Shown here: positions 14,601 through 24,200 of the stretch, piece after piece | How positions within the stretch are numbered: the stretch's first letter is position 1 | Layout of the letters: every line of letters begins with the position of its first letter | Source: Wuchereria bancrofti | Taxonomy: Eukaryota; Nematoda; Chromadorea; Rhabditida; Onchocercidae | NCBI GenBank assembly: GCA_005281725.1 | Contig: SSBO01000012.1 | Span: 22,034,426 to 22,098,425, forward strand | Length of the DNA: 64,000 nucleotides | Direction: 5' to 3' | Made by a program: the position numbers and the translations under genes | The notes under the pieces: model-generated | Database searches by the model: none | What the model was told of the DNA's origin: nothing | Seen by the model: only the letters and a program-made list of their open reading frames with translations

Positions 14601-17600
14601 ATTAATATTACTATTATTATTGTTATTGTTTAAATGCAATATTTCTTAATTTCCAAGAATAAATGAATTTCTCAATTATTTATGCATGCATTTAAAATTG
14701 TTAATTTTAATCTTATTATATCATTTGTTTATTTTACAAATACATATTTTGATTAATTCAGATAATAAATATTAAAGTGAAAAGAATGTTTTATTATTAC
14801 TGCAACAATTTCAACATTTCTTTTTTAAATTAAAGTGAAATAAATTTTTTTTTGCCACTGTTAAAACAGTTGCAAATATTTTTGTTTGTTTCTCTTCCTT
14901 GTTCCTCCTCAAATAATTTTGTATTCAAACATTTATTTCACTTCAATTTTCATTTTATTTTTTCTGAAATGATTGATAATTTATACATCCTTTCCAATTA
15001 ATTATTTTATTAGCACACAAAAATTTTTTATTATATTGCAATAAATGTAAAAAAAAAAATTTTTTTTTCACTTCAATATCTATGTGAAATTTTTAAATGT
15101 CTTTCAAGGGCAAAAAAAAAAAATGAAATATCGGTGAAAAAAATTTGCTGAAAATAAAATGAAAGAAATTATTACTTTTAATAAATAATACTTAGCACTT
15201 TAAAAAGAGAATGTTGAACAATAAATCTTAATTAAAAATTAAGAGGAAGTAATGTTAATCATTCTTACACATTCATTCATTCATTCATTCATAAGTATTA
15301 TCTATCATTATTAAATAGAAAATATTATGTTAAAAAATATTAGCTAACAACTATTCATCAATAGAAATGAAATTGTTCCTTTTAGTAAAAATTTTCAATA
15401 AAAAAAAAAAAATAAAATACAATATGATTTCGTTCTATGCTTAATATTCTGAATTATTCATTTTGAAATATCAAAAAAAAAAGAGAAAAGAAAAAATTAA
15501 AACAAAAAAAAGACAGAAATGAAAATCATTTGTTAAAATTTTGTTTAATTGTTTAAGCTATTTTAATTATAATATTATTGTTATTGTTATTTCTTCATGA
15601 GTGAATTAATTAATTTCTCAAAATCAATCAACATTTCTACTCTTTTTTTTTGTTTACATATAACTAAATAATAGTACTATAATATGAACACTATAAATAT
15701 TAATTGCTAAATAATTAGTAAACAAAACAATTCTTTTTTTTTCTCTCTCTCTCCCTCCCTCCCTCCATCTCTCTCTATTCCAATACTTTTATTTTATTCA
15801 TTTAAATTTTCAACTTTGCAATTTCTTCCATCTATAAAAATGAAACAAAGAGAAAAAAAAGAAGCGAAAAGAAAAGATGAAAAATAAAATTTAAAATATT
15901 TTAAGCATTAATCAAACAGGTATATATTTACGACGTATATTCTAAATGAAACATTAGTATTTTTGAAAAACATATATTAAGTAATTTGATATGCAAAGGT
16001 ATCATATTATCACAGGTATCATTGATAATAAATATGTTTGCATATTTTTTAGTATATGTATATTTCAGTATAGAATTTATATAAAATCAATATATAAATA
16101 TATTTGATCATATCATTGTTATAAATATACAAACAAAATATGTAAGTATTACTAATAGATGCATAAGAAGAAAATATAAATAATTAATTTTATTATTTAG
16201 GAAGAAAAAAAAAAAACATTTTTTTTTTTTATTGATATTTGCAAATTAAAAAAATATATCAAACATACCATCAAATGTTTCATTTTCATTTTGTTCAGCA
16301 AATGTTCCAAATTTAGATTTGTTTGAATATTTGTATTCTAATTCTTTTGCTCGTGTATGATTTACTTTTGATATAAAACTCTATAAAACAAATTGCATAA
16401 AATAAAATTTGTTAAATTTTAATATTGTTAAAAATTAATTTCGAGCATTTTTATTTTCCTCTTTTTTTATTTAGAAATAAAATGATTTAAATGAATGGAT
16501 GGAATAATTTTATTGAAGCAAAATGAATAATATTATCATATTATTCATTTCTCATTTTCATTCTGCTTTTTTTTTTTCATTTCATTGAAAAAATTCTTTA
16601 TTTTTTGAATTATATTTATAATTTAATTTATTTAATTGCTATGATACCTTAAAATAATAATAAACAAATATTCAAAAAAGGAAAGAAATAATATATTTAC
16701 GGGTTGGATATGTTGTTCCTGAAGCATTCTAAGCCGGAAGCTAGCATGTGGACCACGAATTGCTTTCTGATAATGCGTACCGAAAGATTTATATCTATTA
16801 ATTCGTGTTTTCAATTCTTGATTTATATTTTCATCAACTGAAGTTAAATTTTTCATCGATTCCATCGCATCATCACTTTCATCATTTCTCAATGTTTGCT
16901 TTTGCTAAAAGTTAAATTTACAATGATTAATAATAATAATAATAACAACAACGATAATAATAACAATAATTATAACAGCAATAATAATAGTTCATCCAAA
17001 ATTTTCTTTTATTCAGAAATTAAAATTGACAAAATATATGACATAACATTAGTATTACCTGCAAAGAAAAAAGCTATTCAATTAATTAATTAATTATGAT
17101 TGCTTATTATTTACTGTAAAATCACTAAATATATGCTTGCAATAAGATAAGGTCGCTTTAAAATGCCAAATTATTATCTAATTTATTTTAATTAATTAGA
17201 TGAAAATTAACTGCAAAATGGCAATAAGATTAGATAAGATCGTTTAAAAATACTAAATTATTATTTAATTTATTTTAATTAATTAGGTGGAAATTAACTG
17301 CAAAATGGCAATAAGATTAGATAAGATCGCTTAAAAATACTAAATTATTATTTAATTTATTTTAATTAATTAGGTGGAAATTAACTGCAAAATGGCAATA
17401 AGATTAGATAAGATCGTTTAAAAATACTAAATTATTATTTAATTTATTTTAATTAATTAGGTGGAAATTAACTGCAAAATGGCAATAAGATTAGATAAGA
17501 TCGTTTAAAAATACTAAATTATTATTTAATTTATTTTAATTAATTAGGTGAAAATTAACTGCAAAATGGCAATAAGATTAGATAAGATCGTTTAAAAATA

Positions 17601-18338
17601 CTAAATTATTGTTTAATTTATTTTAATTAATTAGGTGAAAATTAACTGCGAAATGGCAATAAGATTAGATAAGATCGTTTAAAAATACTAAATTATTATT
17701 TAATTTATTTTAATTAATTAGATGAAAATTAACTGCAAAATGGCAATAAGATTAGATAAGATCGTTTAAAAATGCTAAATTATTATTTAATTTATTTTAA
17801 TTAATTAGATGAAAATTAACTGCAAAATGGCAATAAGATCAGATAAGATCGCTTAAAAATACTAAATTATTATTTAATTTATTTTAATTAATTAGATGGA
17901 AATTAACTGCAAAATGGCAATAAGATTAGATAAGATCGTTTAAAAATGCTAAATTATTATTTAATTTATTTTAATTAATTAGATGAAAATTAACTGCAAA
18001 ATGGCAATAAGATTAGATAAGATCGTTTAAAAATGCTAAATTATTATTTAATTTATTTTAATTAATTAGATGAAAATTAACTGCAAAATGGCAATAAGAT
18101 CAGATAAGATCGCTTAAAAATACTAAATTATTATTTAATTTATTTTAATTAATTAGATGAAAATTAACTGCAAAATGAAAGAAATGTTAAAACATACTGT
18201 TCGCGAATTAACATTATCATACATTGTATTTGATGTAGCTGCTGAACTTTGAACTTGTGACAGAGATGCTGGCGATCTGATCATTTTAAATGGTTCCTTT
18301 CTCATTCGACTTCTATTTTTAGCTGATGATTTATTCAT
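2612..18338 (-). CDS. 5' part of an unrecognised multi-exon protein gene (runs off left edge)
   Basis: Model in transcription order: 16701-16904 follows 18198-18338, then 16269-16380, 9464-9580 and possibly 2612-2683. Reading phases agree at every junction (0, 0, 1, 1). The start ATG at 18338 lies 8 nt after an acceptor-like TTACAG, which could be a trans-splice site. The first three exons have clear acceptors (TTTTAG, TTATAG) and GTATGT/GTAAAT donors. The 9464 exon has acceptor TTACATTCAG and a consensus GC donor, AG|GCAAGT. The 2.6 kb exon has only a weak CTTAAG acceptor. The product starts basic and Ser-rich (MNKSSAKNRSRMRKEPFK), then has an acidic Asp/Glu/Met stretch, then a charged segment containing RINRYKSFGTHYQKAIRGPH, then a His/Arg-rich segment (WHHRPYQRHH). 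No signal peptide or membrane span is visible. I do not recognise the family. The first three exons are the most secure. The link across the roughly 6.7 kb intron to 9464 is inferred from phase only. Confidence 0.55.
5316..5518 (+). pseudogene. Possible coding remnant with a frameshift in an A/T run
   Basis: After an ACTTTTAG acceptor the plus strand reads DSCRRGGRAFDMTIPKGFEK and then hits a stop inside the poly-A/poly-T tract at 5372-5401. In another frame the sequence beyond the tract reads ENDRDGWMDKITTTNTKQIV and continues to TAG at 5516-5518. Both halves have coding-like composition, so one exon broken by a homopolymer indel is possible. The antisense strand is open across the whole stretch and encodes a hydrophobic peptide, so orientation is uncertain. 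Confidence 0.25.
6498..6570 (+). other. Candidate small exon encoding a hydrophobic segment
   Basis: The stretch lies between an acceptor (GATATTTTAG) and a donor (TTTTCAG|GTAAAA). In phase 0 it encodes about 24 residues including FSISTLIVALIIYAFFSQ, which would suit a membrane helix. A second plus-strand phase is also open, and an alternative minus-strand mini-exon (ATG at about 6532 to donor GTAAAG) overlaps it. No neighbouring exon could be joined to it, so it may be chance. Confidence 0.25.
9238..9386. repeat. Short repeat TGCTTAAATCCGGAATC, three copies
   Basis: Exact copies start at 9238 and 9261, and a one-mismatch copy starts at 9370. They sit in an intron of the minus-strand gene just downstream of its 9464 exon. 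Confidence 0.6.
10560..10790. repeat. 85-bp tandem repeat, about 2.5 copies
   Basis: The marker AAGTATGCTAATTGCTTTGG starts at 10569, 10654 and 10739, giving a constant 85-bp period with very few differences. It lies in the large intron of the minus-strand gene. Confidence 0.85.
11099..11192. repeat. 20-bp minisatellite, about 4.5 copies
   Basis: The unit CCATAACTTGATAGCATTGG repeats at 11101, 11121, 11141 (two changes), 11161 and 11181 (partial). It is intronic relative to the minus-strand gene. A fortuitous antisense reading frame across it encodes a Gln/Met-rich peptide and is not credible as a gene. Confidence 0.9.
14196..14296. repeat. CA/TACA microsatellite ending in a palindrome
   Basis: A CA-rich run (ACACAC, ATACAC, CAGACAGACA) passes into TGTATGTGTGTATGTATGT, the complement of the preceding ACATACATACAC. 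The junction ACATACACATGTATGTGT can fold on itself. Confidence 0.85.
14510..14630. repeat. TTA/ATT microsatellite with a 30-40 bp higher-order repeat
   Basis: Three successive blocks begin GTAAATATTATTATTA and contain ACTATTATTGTTAT, so the trinucleotide array is itself repeated. Confidence 0.75.
15735..15780. repeat. CT/CCCT pyrimidine tract
   Basis: CTCTCTCTCTCCCTCCCTCC and further CT pairs form a pyrimidine mirror tract in an intron of the minus-strand gene. Confidence 0.8.
16920..17000. repeat. AAT/AAC microsatellite
   Basis: Runs of AATAAT, AACAAC and GATAAT lie immediately upstream of the acceptor of the 16701-16904 exon (minus strand). The plus-strand frame through it, rich in Asn, is a repeat artefact. 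Confidence 0.75.
17110..18175. repeat. 87-bp satellite, about 12 copies, in an intron
   Basis: The marker CTGCAAAATGGCAATAAGAT recurs every 87 bp from 17211 (17298, 17385, 17472 and so on) to a last truncated copy at 18168. The first copy, near 17110-17200, is degenerate. The array fills most of the intron between the first two exons of the minus-strand gene and ends about 20 bp from the exon 1 donor. Copies differ at a few positions (GGTGG versus GATGA, ACTAAA versus GCTAAA) in alternating patterns, which suggests multi-unit expansion. Confidence 0.92.
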
Positions 18339-18346
18339 ATTTGTTG

Positions 18347-21152
18347 CTGTAACGATAATATTTACAGTTAAATTTTACACAAATTTCATTTTAATTCATT
18401 CCTATATGAAATTTTATTCAATTTTACCTTTGAAATATTATCGTTTCATTTTTTTTTTTTTTTAGATAAAACATTATGATAAAATGTATTTTAATATGTT
18501 TGAAAATTACTTATTGGAAAAAAAAAACTGTGGAATAGCAAACAGAAATAAATATAGACTTTCATTAAAAAATTATTCATAATTAAGCAAAGTAATATTT
18601 TTATAATTTAAAATTCTTAATATTTGCTTTTAAAATTAACACATGCATTCATTACGCACTTATAATGCTAACGATTAAACATAACATTTAATATTAACAA
18701 AAAAAAAACATTTTAAATTTAAGAGGAAAAAAGCATTCGTTAAATTGTAAATTTAAAAAAAAAAAAAAAGTGAACAAATATTATTTCAGACTAATAAATT
18801 GCACAATTAAAAATGTTTGAGCAATTGATACGATATTATAATATTTTAATTTTGATTTTGATTTTATTATAAATGGATAGATTTCTACACTAAATACTGC
18901 TACTCTAAGAAGCATTTAACTAATTAATTCTGATTTAATTAACTAATTCCAAATGAACTAATTGTTTACCCATTAATTCTATGAATTACTAATAGTATAA
19001 AAATAAATCAAAAATAAGTTAAAATTTGAAGTGTTATTTAATAGCTTAGAAAAATTATATATATTTGGCAATAGGTTAGATAATGAAAATTTAACTTTAA
19101 CTTTCATTTTGTGAAATATTTTCATTACTTCCTGTTAATCTTTAATTATTTCTACATTTATTCTTTCCTTCTTTTTTTTTTTGCAATTTCTAATATTATC
19201 CTAAGTTACATTATTGAAATTTATTAAGAGACATTAAATTTGACCTGAAATTGAAAAAATTAATTTTGCATTAAAAATTTCAAATTATTCATACTTATTT
19301 TAAAAACATACAACTGAATTATATGATCAGATCAGGAAAACGAACTAATTATTCATTTTCTTATTTAATTTAAATATTATTTCGATTTACTATTATACAA
19401 CAATCTTTTTTTTTTCTATAAAATAAATTTGAAAATTTTATTTTCTGCAAAAATAATAATTGTTGAATAATCAAATTTTTGCACTAATAATTTAAATGAA
19501 TTACTCAATTTTTTTTCAAGCAAAATGATAATAACAATATTCTAACTAGGTTTGGCCTAGTTAGAATATTGTTATTTCTAGCCAAGGCTTGACTTAGGCT
19601 TAGCATAAGTTTGGTCTAATTAGAATATTGTTATCCAAAGTACAATTATTTAGTATTTGTTGGCTAAACATTTGATTATTTTCTTAATTACTTTTATCGA
19701 ATATGATATACTGAATGGAATAGAATGCAAATTTGAATATGTAAAATTACATTTTGAGCAATTCTAGCGGCTAAATCTCAATTTGATTATTTAACACAAA
19801 CAGAATTGATAATAGCTTTATCATTTCTGATTACATGAAATGAAATTAATCTTGAATTGGCAATTTAACAATTTGTTTAGTATTTTAATTATTTCAAGTA
19901 TTACATAAAACTATTGCTGTAATCAATTTTTTTTTTCTAATTGAGAATAATTATTGCTAATAATATTTGATTACATTATTATCAAGTTTGAATTAAAGTA
20001 ATAGTAATGAAAAAATTAAAGAAACGAATAATTTTTTGCAAAAAGGAAAAGTGAAAATTATCAGAGCTAATTACTAAAAAAAAAAAAAGAAAAATGAAAC
20101 ATAAATAAATAATCAATTTCAACTGCCAGAGAAATTACTTTTTTGAATTAAAATGAATGAAATAAATTGAAAATTTTCCTTTTCTATTTTTGATTTATCT
20201 TTTTCATTCGCTGATTATTAATTTCAGATAATATCAGTAATTAAGTAAAACATTTGATATACAATTTGCTAAAAGTGAATGCAGGAATTTTATCAAAATT
20301 TGTTATCAGCAAATAATCATGCTAGTATCATCAAATATTATTTTATTAGTCATAAGTTCAAATTCAAATTAATGACTCATTTCCGGTAGTTAGGAATATG
20401 ATATGATTAAGATAAACCTATTCAACGAATGTCGTATGGTAAGAAATTTTTTAATAAGTAATTTAAAAATTTAAAAATTCGAAATTTATAAAAAATTAAA
20501 ACTAATACTTTCACTTTGTTTTCAACAATGGGAAACAATACTTTTGTTACTACAATGAAAATATTTCTATTAATGAATTTGAAAAATTTTCTCAGTGTAA
20601 TTTTAAACTCTCTTACAATGAAGAGTTTTCGTTTTTTCTTTTTTTCGAAGTTCGTTGAATAATTTTTTTCTTATAATTTTGGTTCGAACTTTAATTTTCT
20701 CTTTCTAAAAATATTTATTAAACAAACATACATCTCTAATGCCCTAAAAAAAAAAATTGAAATTTTGGTTTTACAAATGAAATGAGCTAACTTTTGTTTA
20801 AAAAATAATTATATCATATATTAAATAAATATTTCAATATCTAAAAAGCATTATTAAAACTTTTAACTGTTAGTAATAAAAATAAAATTTGAAAAAAAAA
20901 TTTTCCTTTTTATATATGTGCTAAATGTTTCCGTAATTTTGGCAAAGTTTATTTTTTATAATTGACATGTTGTTTAAAATTTTTTTTTCTTATAATTTAG
21001 AATTTTGATCGAAGTTATCAAATAGTGAATTTAAATTGTCAGATATTGAGTTATGCTATCGATTACTTAGTTTTGTGTTATCAAGTATTTAAATTTGAAA
21101 TATTGTCTTGCAAATATAATATTTTAGGAAAAATATAAGCAATATTGGAATG
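18347..21152. other. Divergent intergenic region
   Basis: It lies between the minus-strand gene start and the WDR35 promoter, so both upstream regions are here. No exon was seen. It contains AT-rich sequence and the hairpin at 19530-19576. Confidence 0.6.
19530..19634. other. Perfect 21-bp inverted repeat with a third arm copy
   Basis: Arm 19530-19550 (AATAACAATATTCTAACTAGG) pairs exactly with 19556-19576 around the loop TTTGG. A near copy of the second arm (TCTAATTAGAATATTGTTAT) recurs at 19615-19634. The intervening sequence has several AGGCTTAG/GGCTTGAC-like words. It could be a foldback element remnant or a structured RNA. Confidence 0.75.
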
Positions 21153-21166
21153 ATTACCATAGCAAC
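21153..21166 (+). promoter_or_regulatory. X-box (RFX/DAF-19 site) upstream of WDR35
   Basis: ATTACCATAGCAAC fits the 14-nt nematode X-box consensus RYYVYYATRRNRAC at every position. It ends 113 bp before the WDR35 ATG at 21279. X-boxes of C. elegans ciliary genes usually lie within a few hundred bp of the start codon and bind the RFX factor DAF-19, which switches on ciliogenesis genes in sensory neurons. The site and the gene identity support each other. Confidence 0.85.
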
Positions 21167-21197
21167 AGCAAATAGGAAAATATATTTCTCACAGCTA

Positions 21198-21203
21198 TTT
21201 CAG
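21198..21203 (+). other. Candidate trans-splice acceptor of WDR35
   Basis: ATTTCAG ends at 21203, 75 nt before the start codon. In nematodes such a site near a start is often used to add a spliced leader. The assignment is positional only. Confidence 0.3.
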
Positions 21204-21278
21204 TTTAGCAAAGTAATCAATAAATTAAAATTTCATTCAATTTCTCTCTGACTAAATTCTTCGCACCACAAAATTTGA

Positions 21279-24200
21279 ATGATATTTGTATATCTAAGCA
21301 AAAAGGTTATATTTTTATTCATTTAATCTTCTTTTTTAAAAGCAAAAAAAAAAGCTTAAAAAAGCAAAAAAAAAAATAAAAAATAGAGAAAAACTGCTTT
21401 CATCAATATTTACATAAGGATTGCTAGTTGAATGATAAAAGTTGATATCCTTAAGTATGACATCGTTTTGATGACATTTTGTTTTAGTGACATTTTATGA
21501 TGAGTACTTCTTCTGTATCCAATATTTTTTTTTTTTTTTTTATCATTGATTGAGTAATGGAAGTTTATATGAGAAAGAAATGAAATTGCTATTCAACTTA
21601 TCTCTTGAGAGTGCATTTGATTGATAGCATGTATTTGCTATGAAAAAAAAAAAAACTAGAAAATTTTTTGCTCTTAAATTTTAATAAACAAATTTTCAAA
21701 TATTTCTAGTATGATATTTCAGATTTCAATTCCAAATAGTACTAAACTATATTGTGTATCATGGATGAAAACATCAGGATATATTGCAACTGGTGGAAAT
21801 CAGGGACTTCTTAAAATTCTTAAACTACCACCAAATTCAAGTTAGTATTTTCGGTTTTCTTTAGTTTTCCTTTTATTTTAATTTCTTCTTCTGAACATTA
21901 TTAGAATTGAAATAAAAAATATTGAATTTTTTTTTCATTTGAATATGTAAAAAAAAAAAAGAAAGAAATGCAACAAATGCATACATTTATTTATTTTCAT
22001 TAATTATGAATATTTTATAAAGCATTTAGTTTTCTTTTTTTTTTTTTTTAAATTTTTCTTCTTCCTCCTCAAAAACAAAAACTTCAATTGTAAAATTTCT
22101 TTTTCCTTTTTTTTTTTGAAAAAAAAATATTTAACTTTTCAAATATATTACTTAAATATAGTATCAATTAATTATAATAGGTAAATAAACAATTACAATA
22201 AATTTTGCAGACAATAACAATGCTTCTACAGCAACAACAATGTCACCAAATTTATCAATGAATCAAAATTTAGATGGACATTCGAATATTGTTCATATAG
22301 CAGAATGGAATGAATGCTGTCAAAAGTTGACAACATGCGACAGTAATGGTTTAATAATTGTTTGGTTGACACAAAGTGATAATTGGTATGAGGAAATGAT
22401 CAATAAAAGGAATAAATCAGTTGTAGTTGGTATGGCATGGAGTCATAATGGTAGTAAAATTGCAATCGCATATGAGGATGGTTTGTTATTTAATTATTAA
22501 AAATTTTTTTACATAGTTTGAATTAATCATTTTTTTAATTTTTAAATTGAATAATGTTTTATGGTGAAACAGTTCGAAATTAAAATTAATCATTTATCAT
22601 TTAAATACTATTCACATTTTAAGTAATCATTTTTAACTTTTGAAATAAGTAATACCTATCATAATATTATATTAAAATAAGTATTAGTTATTTCATTATA
22701 ATATTATGTTAACAAGTATTACTTATCTTAATTTAGGTATTCATTTTTAACTTTTGAAATAAATAATACCTATCATAATATTATATTAAAATAAGTATTA
22801 ATTATTTCATTATTATGTTAACAAGTAATACTTATCTTAATTTAGGTATTCATTTTTAACTTTTGAAGTAAGTAATACCTATCATAATATCATATTAAAA
22901 TAAGTATTATTCATTTCATTATAATATTATGTTAACAAGTATTACTTATCTTAATTTAGGCAATCATTTTTAACTTTTGAAATAAGTAATACCTATCATA
23001 ATATTATATTAAGTATTAGTTATTTCATTATAATATTGTGCTAACAAGTAATACTTATCTTAATTTAGGCAATCATTTTAACTTTTGAAGTAAGTAATAC
23101 CTATCATAATATTATATTAAAATAAGTATTAGTTATTTCATTATAATATTATGTTAACAAATAATACTTATCTTACTGTAATATTATAATTATAAAAGAT
23201 TTTATATTTGGTACTGTTAAGCTATATTAGATGAAAAGAAAAGGAATAAAAATTGTTTGAAGCTGATTTGAAGAAAATGGTAGAAAATAATGAATGAATG
23301 AATGAAACGAATTGTATAAAAATGCTAAATATATGAAATTAATGGTGAAATGAGAAAAGATGAAATAAATGGAAAAAGCTCAAATAATGCACTAATTTTC
23401 TTTTTTATTTAAAAATCAAATTCAGAAAATTTTAATGAATTCAGTTTTTTCTTTTTTTTTTTTGTAATGAATAGAATAAATTTATTTGTAAAAGATTTAT
23501 TTATTTTTTCCAAAAGAAATGATTACAAAAATTTAAATCAATGATCAAAAAAGAAAAATTTTTAATCGAGAAAAAATTAGATCGAAAATGATCAAAAAAT
23601 TGAATGGAAGAAGCATTGAAGCTACATCGTTGTTCAATTAAGTAATATAGATTATAAATGTCTTTTTTTCTAAAAAAAAAAGGAATTTCAAATTATAATT
23701 TTAATTTCATTTCTTTCAGGACAAGCAATTGTTGGTTCGGTTGATGGGAATCGTTTATGGAACAAAAATGTTGCCAGTAATTTGGTGACACTCTGTGTAA
23801 ATCTTTTCTTTCATAATTTAAATTAGCAAAAATGTTTGAAAATTTTCATAAATTAAAAATTTTGAAAAAGTATTTTCAAAAAAGAAGTAAAAAAAGACAA
23901 GGAAAACGACACAAATAAAAGTTTTTTTTTTTGATTAATTTTTTTTTATATGATTTTTTGATGATTTTTTATATGATTTTTTTTTTTAATATTTTCGAGA
24001 TTATTTTTGTATGTTTTTAGTTCTTTTTTAAAACTATAATTAATATAAGAAAAGTCAAACAATTTATCATTGATATCATAAGTTTAATATTAAAATTAAA
24101 TTTTGAATTACGGTTTATGTAAAATTTATTGTAAAATTTTGAAATTATTACAGTGGTCAGGTGATTCATCATTGGTACTATTCGGCTTAATAGATGGTGA

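Noticed and set aside
16896..17093. Plus-strand Asn-rich frame
   Set aside because: Microsatellite next to a minus-strand exon acceptor; the frame has no splice context.
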